Assembly: GCA_016868315.1 (NCBI GenBank)
Contig: VGHE01000001.1
Location: 490,897-554,896, forward strand
DNA length: 64,000 nt
Reading direction: 5' to 3'
DNA from: Betaproteobacteria bacterium
GTDB taxonomy: Bacteria > Bdellovibrionota_B > Oligoflexia > Silvanigrellales > Silvanigrellaceae
The translations under genes were made by a program, and so were the position numbers. Under the pieces are notes generated by a model. It was given only the letters and a program-made list of their open reading frames with translations, searched no databases and was not told where the DNA came from. Each line of letters begins with the position of its first letter. Position 1 is the stretch's first letter. Below, piece after piece: positions 52,283 through 60,209 of this stretch.

Positions 52283-52322
52283 AACCAAGAGAGCGCCCGC
52301 CGGGCGCAATCTTGGTTTGTTT
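52283..52322 (+). terminator. Candidate terminator of the motor operon
   Basis: Outer stem AACCAAGA/TCTTGGTT and inner stem GCGCCC/GGGCGC around GCC form a 35-nt hairpin followed by TGTTT. It is strong in GC and sits 148 bp after the last motor gene. The T-run is short but plausible. Confidence 0.6.
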
Positions 52323-52383
52323 ACCGAATTTGACACACCTCATTCAAGCCAGGCGAGGGTTCTACCGAGCCTCCATGGGGCGA

Positions 52384-52397
52384 AGATTTTAAAATCT
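52384..52397. promoter_or_regulatory. Perfect AT-rich palindrome before M23 gene
   Basis: AGATTTTAAAATCT is a 14-bp perfect palindrome 56 bp before ATG 52454, enclosed by CCATGG copies. It may be an operator. No regulator is known to bind it. Confidence 0.3.
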
Positions 52398-52453
52398 GCA
52401 CGACTCCATGGCTGCGGTGAGAGTGTTGGGTGTCCAGATCACGGGAGTGAGGA

Positions 52454-53209
52454 ATGTTTTCAGGTCGTTTGAGCAGATGTGTAGCGCTGTGTGCCGTTTT
52501 GGCATCAGTGGGCTGCATCGCAAAACGCGAAACTTCAGAGCTGTTCTTGCGTGGCTCAATCGCAGAATCGTCTGAAGTCGTGCAATTGGATCCCGTTTTT
52601 CTTTCGCGTCAGCGGCAAGTCGAAACCCGATTCTTTGGATTCGATGACCAATCCACTGCGGAAAAGCCTCAAGGTTCTGACGTCAACGACAGCGCGGTCG
52701 CTGAAAGCGAAGCCGAGGATGTTGATGTGACTATCGTTGCAGGTGGTGTTGGCGCTCCCTCTGACTCAATCACCAATCGGCTTTTCCCGGTTGATTTGAG
52801 CTGGCCTTTGGATGGTCATGTGACCAGTCCCTTTGGAATGCGTCGCGGTCGTCTTCATGCGGGCGTTGATATTAAAGGTTTTAGAGGCGATCCGATCATT
52901 GCTGCAGCTGACGGGCAAGTTCTTCTTGCAAAAAGAAAGCGCGCATATGGTGTTGTCGCGATTGTTGGCCACGACCATGACACGCAAACCCTATACGCAC
53001 ATATGCTTCGCCTAGCAGTGCGTGAAGGTCAGTTTGTGAAAGCGGGCGATCTTCTCGGTTACGTTGGACGCAGCGGTCGTGCCACGGGTTACCATCTGCA
53101 CTTTGAAACTCGCGTTGCAGGCGGTGTTCCTCAAGATCCTATGCGTTTTCTTCCTTCGACTCGCGCGACACGCGTCGGCTTGTCTCCGGATTCAGCTTTC
53201 TTCCGCTGA
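52454..53209 (+). CDS. M23 (LytM-type) endopeptidase lipoprotein
   Basis: A 251-residue lipoprotein, with lipobox ASVGC at residues 17-21. A disordered acidic linker (about 30-105) leads to a peptidase M23 domain (about 115-240): PFGMRRGRLHAGVDIKG with the HxxxD zinc pair, VLLAKRKRAYGVVAIVGH, YAHM, and HLHFE with the third zinc ligand. All catalytic residues are intact, so it should cut peptidoglycan cross-bridges rather than only activate amidases. No LysM is present. ATG has GAGTGAGGA upstream. The last 79 bp overlap the convergent rlmB/trmH gene. Confidence 0.9.
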   Translation: MFSGRLSRCVALCAVLASVGCIAKRETSELFLRGSIAESSEVVQLDPVFLSRQRQVETRFFGFDDQSTAEKPQGSDVNDSAVAESEAEDVDVTIVAGGVGAPSDSITNRLFPVDLSWPLDGHVTSPFGMRRGRLHAGVDIKGFRGDPIIAAADGQVLLAKRKRAYGVVAIVGHDHDTQTLYAHMLRLAVREGQFVKAGDLLGYVGRSGRATGYHLHFETRVAGGVPQDPMRFLPSTRATRVGLSPDSAFFR

Positions 53210-53976
53210 GGAACAGCAGCCTGTCGGCTGAACTCGTTCAGTACAATGGCTGTCGCACTGGCCACGTTGAGACTCTCAACGTGGCCAGTTCCTTTTATAC
53301 GCAATTTGAAGTCTGCCGATTCAAGGATGGGCGAGGAAATGCCCTCTGACTCCGAGCCCATGACCAGCACGCAGCGCTTGGGGAGCCGCGTTGCGTTGAG
53401 ATCTTTGCTTTGTCCGTGACTCGATGTTGCAACAATTGTCCAGCCCTGTTCCTTACGCAGTCGCTTCAGTAAGCCCGCTGCGTCTTCGGCAAGGTAGAGG
53501 TTGACGTGCACGCCACCGCCCTCCGCGGTACGGTGATAGGCTCCAGAAAGGAGCGCTTTCCTTGATTCCTCTCCAACGTTGCACAGAATGATGTGCTCGA
53601 CGCCAAAATGTGCAGAGGTTCGAGCTATCGCTCCAAGATTGTGGGGATTGGCAATTCCATCGAGGCACAGCAAACAATGCGAAGCGCTTTTCGCAATTTT
53701 TTTCACTGCCACGCTGAGTTCGTCTTCTGATTTTAATCCCTGACGTTCAACCAGCAAACACAAGCCTTCGTGATGTTCCGATTCGCAGATTTTGTTCAGG
53801 TCAGCGTCGGTCACTATATGATACGCTTTTTTCTTCTCTGCCATAAATTTAAGGAGAGTGCCGAGCCTGCCGCGGTTGGTTTCGGTGCAATACGCACGAA
53901 TTACGGCCTGAGGAAAGCGCTTGGCGAACGCAAGGCAAGCATTGCGTCCGTAGATTTTTTGTTCAGAGGATTTCAT
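53131..53976 (-). CDS. SpoU/TrmH-family RNA 2'-O-methyltransferase
   Basis: A 281-residue trefoil-knot methyltransferase. An N-terminal substrate-binding domain (about 1-85; QKIYGRNACLAFAKR, like RlmB) precedes the SPOUT domain with LDGIANPHNLGAIARTS (motif 1), LVMGSESEGIS (motif 2) and VESLNVASATAIVLNE (motif 3). It is probably a 23S rRNA 2'-O-methyltransferase similar to RlmB; tRNA methylation cannot be excluded. The C-terminal basic extension of about 25 residues is encoded in the antisense overlap with the M23 gene. The ATG overlaps the stop of the STAS gene. Confidence 0.88.
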   Translation of the reverse strand: MKSSEQKIYGRNACLAFAKRFPQAVIRAYCTETNRGRLGTLLKFMAEKKKAYHIVTDADLNKICESEHHEGLCLLVERQGLKSEDELSVAVKKIAKSASHCLLCLDGIANPHNLGAIARTSAHFGVEHIILCNVGEESRKALLSGAYHRTAEGGGVHVNLYLAEDAAGLLKRLRKEQGWTIVATSSHGQSKDLNATRLPKRCVLVMGSESEGISSPILESADFKLRIKGTGHVESLNVASATAIVLNEFSRQAAVPQRKKAESGDKPTRVARVEGRKRIGS

Positions 53977-54485
53977 TTTTCGCCTATGAGTTTGTCGATG
54001 TTCAGGAAATAGCTTTCTTCAAGAGCATCGAACTGGAGTTCGGCTCCACAGCTGTGGATGATTTGAGGGGCTCTCTTTTTGAGGAGCGCTTTTTTGTGGT
54101 GCGCAACGGAAAGTTTGCAGCTGAGTTCGAGATTACACTGCGGACAAAAATAGGGAGCGAAGAATGAAATCACCTTCGCTTGTGCGAGAATCTGGGGAAC
54201 GATATTGACCTGATCAATAAAAACGACGGAGCATTCTTCGAGCGTCACCTGTGCTTTTTGGGTTAGCTGATACATGAATTGCGACCACTCTCGAATTCCC
54301 AACGAGTTTATCGAGCGCAGTCCCGATAGGTTCATAATGTAGGACTCGGCGGGCGGCAGCGCGACTTGCTGTGTTTTGAAATTCTCGTGGATCTCACCAT
54401 CGAACCAAACCATCAAGGTGGATTGTCCGCCCTCCTCAATACGAATTTGCAGATTGTCGTATTTATATGTTCTCGATTGAGTCAT
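53973..54485 (-). CDS. STAS-like protein with C-terminal Cys motif
   Basis: A 170-residue cytoplasmic protein. Residues about 1-110 resemble a STAS fold, with ESYIMNLSGLRSINSLGIREW where STAS proteins carry the phosphorylatable Ser region after a helix. The C-terminal 60 residues have CPQC, a further Cys in ELSCKL, HH and HSCG, suggesting a zinc ribbon. It might sense or scaffold, as many STAS proteins do in anti-anti-sigma roles (inference). GAGGATC precedes ATG 54485. It is the first gene of a two-gene unit with the methyltransferase. Confidence 0.62.
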   Translation of the reverse strand: MTQSRTYKYDNLQIRIEEGGQSTLMVWFDGEIHENFKTQQVALPPAESYIMNLSGLRSINSLGIREWSQFMYQLTQKAQVTLEECSVVFIDQVNIVPQILAQAKVISFFAPYFCPQCNLELSCKLSVAHHKKALLKKRAPQIIHSCGAELQFDALEESYFLNIDKLIGEK

Positions 54486-54620
54486 GAGATCCTCTCGCGC
54501 GACGGACGTTCCCTTGATCCATATAATATCCCATTTCTAATGCAAAAAGCCGTGCAACTTTAGCAGGCAAAACGGACAGACGCTCGGTAATCAAGAACAA
54601 AGCGATTGAAGCTTGACAGG

Positions 54621-54643
54621 TTATCCACGAAACCTGTGGATAA
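54621..54643. promoter_or_regulatory. Inverted pair of DnaA boxes
   Basis: TTATCCACG at 54621-54629 and, inverted, TGTGGATAA at 54635-54643 (TTATCCACA on the other strand). The second is a perfect DnaA box and the first differs in the last base. Only 5 bp separates them. An AT-rich tract follows on the right. It may be a DnaA-controlled promoter or part of a replication origin; no dnaA, gidA or par gene is nearby. Confidence 0.6.
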
Positions 54644-54738
54644 GTGCTAAATACGCCTTTCTTTTTATTCCGTAAGACTCCGTTAATAATAGAAATATTT
54701 TTTATTTTCAGGCTAAATGAGGATTTTTTGGCAGTACG

Positions 54739-54768
54739 CCATCAAACACTACAGGTAGTGTTCGATGG
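54739..54768 (+). other. Stem-loop in 5' region of yaiL-like gene
   Basis: CCATC and GATGG enclose AACACTAC and GTAGTGTT around AG, with one mismatched pair. This gives a stable stem of 13 pairs about 90 bp before ATG 54856. GTTTTG follows, too short for a convincing terminator. It may be an attenuator or RNA-stability element. Confidence 0.45.
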
Positions 54769-54855
54769 GTTTTGAGATCGCTATTTGCAGATACTGTTCG
54801 TGAGGCTGTTCCTGTGCTTTAAGTGAGGCATTGTCCGATTCTCGGAGGGTGACTC

Positions 54856-55392
54856 ATGAGTCTTCGCGACCAACTTTTGAAAGCTGGATTGGTCTCAAAA
54901 AAGCAGGCGAAGCAGGCCGAGTCTCAGGCTAAGTCGCAGGCTCATCAAGCAAAGAAGAGCAAAACTGTCGCCGAGGAGCTTGAGGCTCAGCGTCAGGAAG
55001 AACTTCGGCAAATCGAAAACGAGCGTCTGGCGAAACAGAAAGCTGACCTCGAGTTGAATATCCAACGCGAGCAGAAGCGCATTGAACGCGAAAATCACCT
55101 GCGCTGTATGCAGTTGATGCGCTCAAATGCAGTGAACGAAAGAAACGCGCCGGAGCAGTATTACTTCTTAGAAGCAGGGCGGTTCGTGCGTCGCGTCGGT
55201 GTCAGTGCCTGGCAACGCGAGATGCTGGCTCGCGGCAGGATGGCCATTGGAAGAATTTATGAGCAAGTAGATGAATTTGTAATTCTACCGTATCATGTAG
55301 CGCAAACTGTTTTAGAGTTGAATCCATCAATGATTCTCACCTTGCATTCCCCTGTCGCGGATGACTCGGAAATCTCGGTGACCGAAGAGTGA
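54856..55392 (+). CDS. DUF2058/YaiL-like protein
   Basis: A 178-residue protein matching the YaiL (DUF2058) pattern: SLRDQLLKAGLVSKKQAKQAE at the start, a long charged helix (about 15-85, coiled coil), and a small C-terminal domain with EQYYFLEAGRFVRRVGVS and IYEQVDEFVILPYHVAQTV. E. coli YaiL is a nucleoprotein or polynucleotide-associated protein of unclear role. GGAGGG lies shortly before the ATG. The DsbA-like gene follows after 18 bp. Confidence 0.8.
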   Translation: MSLRDQLLKAGLVSKKQAKQAESQAKSQAHQAKKSKTVAEELEAQRQEELRQIENERLAKQKADLELNIQREQKRIERENHLRCMQLMRSNAVNERNAPEQYYFLEAGRFVRRVGVSAWQREMLARGRMAIGRIYEQVDEFVILPYHVAQTVLELNPSMILTLHSPVADDSEISVTEE

Positions 55393-55410
55393 ACCAAGAG
55401 AGGGATCTTT

Positions 55411-56562
55411 ATGTCGAATGCCAAGGTCGTAGGGGTTTTGCTGGGTGGAGTGTGTTTGGGTGCCGCTGTGGGCGTTGCGGTGACAACCACCGTGCTTAAA
55501 AACAACTCATCAAAGAGCGCTGCATCCACCGGAGGGTCTTGTTCGGTTGATGGTGCTGCTTCAGGTGTCCACGCCGCCCTTTTTGAAGTGGATGGCAAAG
55601 TTTTCAATCGCGAAGATCTCCCCTCTGAGCTGCAGGATCAGCTGTTTCAAATGCAAAATCAGTTGCACGATGCATCTGCCAACATGGTGCGCGAAGTTGC
55701 CCTCCGGGTTGCACTTGCTAACGATAAGAAAATCAAAATCGCAGCAGGCAGCGACATTCCTGAATTGAAAACTCTGATTCAGCCCAAAGCGGTTAGCGAA
55801 GCTGACATGCGCGCATTCTTTGAAGCTAACAAGGGCGGCTTGCCCCCAGGCACCACGTTTGAGCAGATTCGTCCGCAGCTCGAACAGTTCATGCAGGGTC
55901 AGCAGCAGTCAGAGCAAATCCGTGCTGAAGTGGCCAAGTTTGAAGAGAAAGGTCGCTTGAAGGTTTTGCTCAAGGCGCCTGTCGCACCGCTAGTGAATCT
56001 TGATTTGACTGGTCTGCCTTTCAAGGGTGCCGACAAAGCTCAGGTTGTTGTTGTTGAGGCGTCCGATTATCTCTGCACGCATTGCCGATCCGCTAACATT
56101 GAAGTGGATAAAATCATCGAGCAGTACGGCAGCAAAATTAAATTTGTGCAGGCTAACTTTGCGCTGCGTCCTGATGGCTTGAGTGGTTATCTCGCGCGCG
56201 GTGCATGGTGTGCAGGTAAGCAAGGCAACGATCAGTTCTGGAAGTTCCACAACAAGGCTTTTGCGGTTCCATTGCAAGCTGCGAATCCTGTCTCTCCAAA
56301 CACGGAGAAGGAATTCACCAGCACAACAATCCAGGCAGCTCAAGATGCAGGTATTGAAGTGAAAGACTTTGAAAAGTGCATTGCTTCGGAGGAGTCCAAG
56401 AAAGCCATTAAAGATACCAGCACGATGTTGAGTACCGCAGGCGTTACTGGCACTCCCACATTCTTTGTCAACAACCGCAAGGTTGGTTCCGCAGCTCAAC
56501 TGGGCTCTGCTATTGCAGTTGAGCTTGAGCGTTTGAGCTCGAATCCCTCCAAGGCAAATTGA
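55411..56562 (+). CDS. SurA-like helical region fused to DsbA-like domain
   Basis: A 383-residue exported protein. A TM or signal anchor (about 6-30) is followed by a helical region (about 50-185) with EVDGKVFNREDLP and SEADMRAFFEANKGGLP, like the N-terminal part of SurA/PrsA foldases. A DsbA/thioredoxin_4 domain (about 195-380) has the active site DYLCTHCRS and cis-Pro GTPTFFVN. The CXXC is intact, so it should oxidise or isomerise disulfides in the periplasm. GAGAGGG lies upstream. Disulfide supply would suit the Cys-rich RCC1 proteins of this genome (inference). Confidence 0.85.
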   Translation: MSNAKVVGVLLGGVCLGAAVGVAVTTTVLKNNSSKSAASTGGSCSVDGAASGVHAALFEVDGKVFNREDLPSELQDQLFQMQNQLHDASANMVREVALRVALANDKKIKIAAGSDIPELKTLIQPKAVSEADMRAFFEANKGGLPPGTTFEQIRPQLEQFMQGQQQSEQIRAEVAKFEEKGRLKVLLKAPVAPLVNLDLTGLPFKGADKAQVVVVEASDYLCTHCRSANIEVDKIIEQYGSKIKFVQANFALRPDGLSGYLARGAWCAGKQGNDQFWKFHNKAFAVPLQAANPVSPNTEKEFTSTTIQAAQDAGIEVKDFEKCIASEESKKAIKDTSTMLSTAGVTGTPTFFVNNRKVGSAAQLGSAIAVELERLSSNPSKAN

Positions 56563-56598
56563 AAAGCAAAGAGTGTGGCTCTCTTGAGAGCCACACTC
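56561..56598 (-). terminator. Strong terminator after the galactose operon
   Basis: GAGTGTGGCTCTC and GAGAGCCACACTC pair perfectly (13 bp) around a TT loop. Read on the minus strand, it is followed by TTTGCTTTTC, giving a U-rich tail. It is 16 bp after the GH42 stop. On the plus strand there is no T-run, though it may still help stabilise the DsbA-like mRNA end. Confidence 0.8.
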
Positions 56599-56613
56599 AA
56601 CTCTCGGCGCATT

Positions 56614-58770
56614 TCACGTGAGTAGCTCGACAAGAATCGCACTTCGTCCCGGAATCGAGAGGCTTTGCGAATCAGATTGCGTGATGAGCTCAACCTGAGC
56701 CTGAAGGTTTTTGTCTAGGCTCATGAGAACGCTACTTCCTATTTTTTGCTGTGCTGGAAGTGAAATAGAGGACGGATGCTGTCCAAAATGTACACCGGCG
56801 AGAAACTTCCGGTTTCCGCTCTCGAGGAGCTGCAACTGGAGCTCGCTTGCGCTTGAGATTGCGCGTGCCGGCAGGTCGAGAATTTTTCTCAGTGCAGACC
56901 AGGCCTCCTTCTGCGGCATTGGACATGTGGCAAGGTGCACATGTGCTCCATGCTGCCCATCTTCTTTCAGTTTGAGGATTGCTGGTGAACCTGCATAGAT
57001 GGATTTGTTGCTGAAAGTCGCCTCAGTCGTCCAGGATTTGTTGAGGACTTGGATTTTCTCAGACCATAGATGCCCCTCAATGTGACCACCCGCCGCTGTG
57101 TCGGTCAGATCACACGTCTCGGTTTCACTTTCAAGAAGTGCGCCATAGTCATCGAGATAGAAATCAGTTTCAGAGTAAAAGACTGCAGGTAGCGGGCTGA
57201 GTTTGTTGTTTCTGGTTTTGTAGCCAGTTCTTGGAAGCGAGAGAACGCGTCCGCCCTTGCTCCGGAAGTTTTTGAGTAGGTGCCGCTCCGCTGCGGTAAG
57301 CTCAAAGGCATGTCCCGGAAGGACGATGAGTTTGTAAGCATCTAGCCGATCTTTTTCTGCTTCTAATGAGGGAGCAAACCAGAGGCCAAGACCGCTCTGC
57401 AGACAGAACTGGGTGATGTGGTCGATCTGCTTACGGGTGGTGTAGGTCACGCTCTGTGATGTGATTTCATGACTCCAAAGACTCTCTGAGTCGTGGATAC
57501 ACAGTACGTCGCGTGCTGCCAGTGGTAGGGCATCTGTAAAGCCAAATTCGTTCTTGAGTTTGGTAAAGGTGTGATTCTTTGCTTCAATCAATTTTTCCTG
57601 TTGCGATTTTTCGATACGCACATCGTGTGGAACAACCCCGTCGTGGTATTGCTCGCACCCTCCAGGCATGCGCTGCCAGCTGAAATAAAGCATTCCTGAT
57701 GCACCTTGAAAGGCTGATTGCAGGCCCCAAAGAAACAGCCAATCAAAAGAGAATCTGCGGTTGGTGGGCTGCCAATTCACCTGCAGCGGCTGTTGCTCAA
57801 GAATCAAAAAATGCCTCTGCTTGGTTGAGCGCATCAGTGCAAATTGCCATGCAGATGTCACGGGATGTGGTTCGCTCTCCATTTGGTAGTGGTCGAAGCC
57901 CGAATAGTCGAGATCCTTTGAGGCCATCCAAGGGCAGAGGTCTGTAAAAAGTGTCATCAGGTTGTGGGTCACGGGGCGGTTCGGGCTGTGCTTGCGGATA
58001 ATTTCGATTTGGTCGCGCTGAAATGCACACAATGCCTCATTGCTGAAGCGCCTGAAATCGAGTTCCAAATGTGGGTTTTGGTCGGCCCAGGAGGCTAATG
58101 GCAGGTCGATTTCTTTAAAGCTGCGATAGTGCTGCGACCAGAAGCAGGTGAACCAGTTTTCGTTGAGCGCTTCAATTTCGCCGTTGTAGCGTTGTTCGAG
58201 CCACTTGTGAAAAGCGGTTTTTGCATTCTGCGTAAACAAGAAAACCGAATTGTGGCACCCGAATTCATTGTCAGTTTGCCACGATTTCACTGCTGGATGA
58301 TTGCCGAAACTTTTTGCGAAAAGTTCAGTGATGCGTTTATTTTGTTTTTGATATTCGGGGTGATGAAAATCGTAATGCCGGCGTGAACCAAAGGGAATTT
58401 TCTGGCCAGTGCGTGTGACCGGAAGGATATCTGGATGAGCGTCGATGAGCCATTTTGGCGGTGTTGCCGTGGGCGTGCAGAAAATTACCTCGATGTTGTG
58501 TTTGTGCGCCAAATCAAGTGCATCTTTGAAAACCTCGGGTTTCCACACGCCTGGCGCAGGTTCAACTTTTGCCCAGCTGAATTCGCCGAGCCGGATTGTG
58601 TGAATGCCCTGCTTAACCATTCGTTTGAAATCTTCCGTGAGTCGCTCTTTATTGGTGAGCCATTCCAATCGACCTGAGTCGACCCGTCGGGTCAAGGTCT
58701 TTTCGTTTGAAATGTAGTCGGGGTAGTAGGCTGCACCAAGTTTGAAGAGGTTTTGTTGAGTTGAGTTCAT
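56614..58770 (-). CDS. GH42 beta-galactosidase
   Basis: A 718-residue enzyme hydrolysing terminal beta-galactose from lactose or short galactans. The family 42 barrel (about 10-400) has YYPDY, RLGEFSWAKVEP, TPTATPPKWL, the acid/base E169 in QTDNEFGCH and the nucleophile E325 in LILEQQP. The trimerisation and C-terminal beta domains follow. Length is normal for GH42. No signal peptide is seen, so it acts in the cytoplasm and needs an uptake system not seen here. ATG 58770 has AGGA about 9 nt upstream. It is the last gene of the galT-galK-GH42 operon, 17 bp after galK. Confidence 0.93.
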   Translation of the reverse strand: MNSTQQNLFKLGAAYYPDYISNEKTLTRRVDSGRLEWLTNKERLTEDFKRMVKQGIHTIRLGEFSWAKVEPAPGVWKPEVFKDALDLAHKHNIEVIFCTPTATPPKWLIDAHPDILPVTRTGQKIPFGSRRHYDFHHPEYQKQNKRITELFAKSFGNHPAVKSWQTDNEFGCHNSVFLFTQNAKTAFHKWLEQRYNGEIEALNENWFTCFWSQHYRSFKEIDLPLASWADQNPHLELDFRRFSNEALCAFQRDQIEIIRKHSPNRPVTHNLMTLFTDLCPWMASKDLDYSGFDHYQMESEPHPVTSAWQFALMRSTKQRHFLILEQQPLQVNWQPTNRRFSFDWLFLWGLQSAFQGASGMLYFSWQRMPGGCEQYHDGVVPHDVRIEKSQQEKLIEAKNHTFTKLKNEFGFTDALPLAARDVLCIHDSESLWSHEITSQSVTYTTRKQIDHITQFCLQSGLGLWFAPSLEAEKDRLDAYKLIVLPGHAFELTAAERHLLKNFRSKGGRVLSLPRTGYKTRNNKLSPLPAVFYSETDFYLDDYGALLESETETCDLTDTAAGGHIEGHLWSEKIQVLNKSWTTEATFSNKSIYAGSPAILKLKEDGQHGAHVHLATCPMPQKEAWSALRKILDLPARAISSASELQLQLLESGNRKFLAGVHFGQHPSSISLPAQQKIGSSVLMSLDKNLQAQVELITQSDSQSLSIPGRSAILVELLT

Positions 58771-58787
58771 GATGTTAAATTTTCCTG

Positions 58788-60176
58788 TTACTCGATGGTT
58801 TCTAGCCCAGCAGAAAAGCCTGCAGAAGGTCGGGTGACAAAAATGTCAGGCAGAATGCCGGTTGCTTGCGTGTAGGGATTGTTCTTGTCGGCAAAGCGCT
58901 CAAGCAATGCATCGCAGAGATTGCGGTGCACAAGTTGAACAGTGCTGCCGCCAAATCCTCCCCCAGTCATACGCGGCCCAATTAAGCCGGTCAGCGCAAG
59001 TGAGGGATGTGCTCGACACAGGTCGCGCACCACAGTCTCCATGGCCTCACATGCAACATTCAACTCAGGGCAAGTGACTTCATAGAGTGCATCGAGAGAT
59101 TTGTGGCTTGCACGCATCGCCTGGTTGAGCATCTGCAGGTCGCCCGTGCTGAGAGCTTTAGTAGCAGCCAGAACGCGTGCGTTTTCGAGCATTGCATGGG
59201 TTGCGCGTCGTGCAAGAATTTTGTGATCTTTTTTACCCGCCAGAAGTGTTTCGATGTTTTTCAGGAACTCATCTTCGGTCGCAACTTCCTTGAAACGAGG
59301 CAAGCGGGCCAGCTCTCCGAGCGAGTGAGCTCCGAGCCCTAGCGCTTCGTTGATGCCTTTGAGAGCTGACTCGCAGGAGGCTCGACGTTCGTTGTAGGCA
59401 CTCTCTGCGAGAGAATGGCTCACCCCTGTTTTGAAAATCACGAGAGCATGGTTGTGGAATTCCTCGTGTGCCTTCGCGTATGAGATGTGGAAACTGCGCG
59501 CAACCGGAAACTCGAGAAAATCAACTCGGGTATAGTGGTCTGGGCGCGAGCACAACACAGCAAGTTGATCCATCAGCCCACACCGAGTGCCCGCAAAGCG
59601 ATGCTCGACCAGCATGGCCAAGCGTGCCAAGGTCGCTGCATCGAGTGGGGCGCCACTGAGGAAATTGAGCTGTCCGAGCAAAGAAATGCACAGTGCTGCA
59701 GAGCTGCTGAGGCCTGCACCCTGAGGTAGAGTTGAATCCAGAATGAGGCTCAGAGTTTTTTCCGACCAAGGTGTGCGGTTGATTTGCCGGGTGAGAAGTG
59801 CAGCCTCAAACAACGCAAAACTCCCAATGACGTAACGTGCCCAGTGCCCCATCCTGAGTTCGGGGAGAGCAACGGGGTCACCTTTTTCGAGGCCAGTCGA
59901 GAGCAAATTCGACGCCCATTGAGTGATTTCTGCAGTTGATAACTCCAAAGTCTCATTCGCTGTTCGGGTGGCACAAAAGATGATGCCCTCGGTCGAATTG
60001 AGAAGCTTGGTTTCGCAGCGCAACCCCAGGTCGAGTGCTGCAGGCATAACCATGCCGCCGTTGTAGTCGGTGTGTTCACCAATCAGGTTCACCCGTCCCG
60101 GAGTGAAGCTAACCAATTTTTGAAGTGTTGATCCGGGATCGTTGGGAAGCGGATGGACGCCAGGAGTGATTTTCAT
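58788..60176 (-). CDS. galK: Galactokinase GalK
   Basis: A 462-residue GHMP kinase that phosphorylates galactose at C1. Signature GRVNLIGEHTDYNGG (about 27-41), the ATP loop LPQGAGLSSSAALCISL, and RMTGGGFGGSTVQLV near the end. E. coli GalK has 382 residues; the extra length is spread over insertions in the middle and a C-terminal tail. ATG 60176 follows AAGGA; a TTG at 60185 adds three residues. It lies between galT and GH42 with short gaps. Confidence 0.95.
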   Translation of the reverse strand: MKITPGVHPLPNDPGSTLQKLVSFTPGRVNLIGEHTDYNGGMVMPAALDLGLRCETKLLNSTEGIIFCATRTANETLELSTAEITQWASNLLSTGLEKGDPVALPELRMGHWARYVIGSFALFEAALLTRQINRTPWSEKTLSLILDSTLPQGAGLSSSAALCISLLGQLNFLSGAPLDAATLARLAMLVEHRFAGTRCGLMDQLAVLCSRPDHYTRVDFLEFPVARSFHISYAKAHEEFHNHALVIFKTGVSHSLAESAYNERRASCESALKGINEALGLGAHSLGELARLPRFKEVATEDEFLKNIETLLAGKKDHKILARRATHAMLENARVLAATKALSTGDLQMLNQAMRASHKSLDALYEVTCPELNVACEAMETVVRDLCRAHPSLALTGLIGPRMTGGGFGGSTVQLVHRNLCDALLERFADKNNPYTQATGILPDIFVTRPSAGFSAGLETIE

Positions 60177-60209
60177 GCAAGACAATCCTTTGTCTGTGTG
60201 GGTTCCTGA

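Larger units (their letters stand above)
52136..52453. other. Intergenic region with terminator and palindrome
   Basis: 318 bp without a gene between the motor operon and the M23 peptidase gene. It holds the hairpin at 52283-52317 and the 14-bp palindrome at 52384-52397. A TATAAC at 52203-52208 has no -35 at a normal distance. CCATGG occurs on both sides of the palindrome (about 52373 and 52407). No small reading frame looks real. Confidence 0.6.
54486..54855. other. AT-rich intergenic region with DnaA boxes and hairpin
   Basis: 370 bp between two divergent units. From left: TTGACA (54613-54618), inverted DnaA boxes (54621-54643), an AT-rich stretch (about 54650-54730) with T6 and AATATT runs, and a hairpin (54739-54768), then GGAGGG and the yaiL-like ATG. 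No coding potential seen. Confidence 0.7.

Noticed and set aside
52321..52453. Small gene in the gap before the M23 peptidase
   Set aside because: Short frames on both strands lack ribosome sites and recognisable sequence. The region looks regulatory.
54486..54855. Definite replication origin
   Set aside because: Only two DnaA boxes, and no dnaA, dnaN, gidA or parAB nearby. Kept only as a candidate regulatory site.
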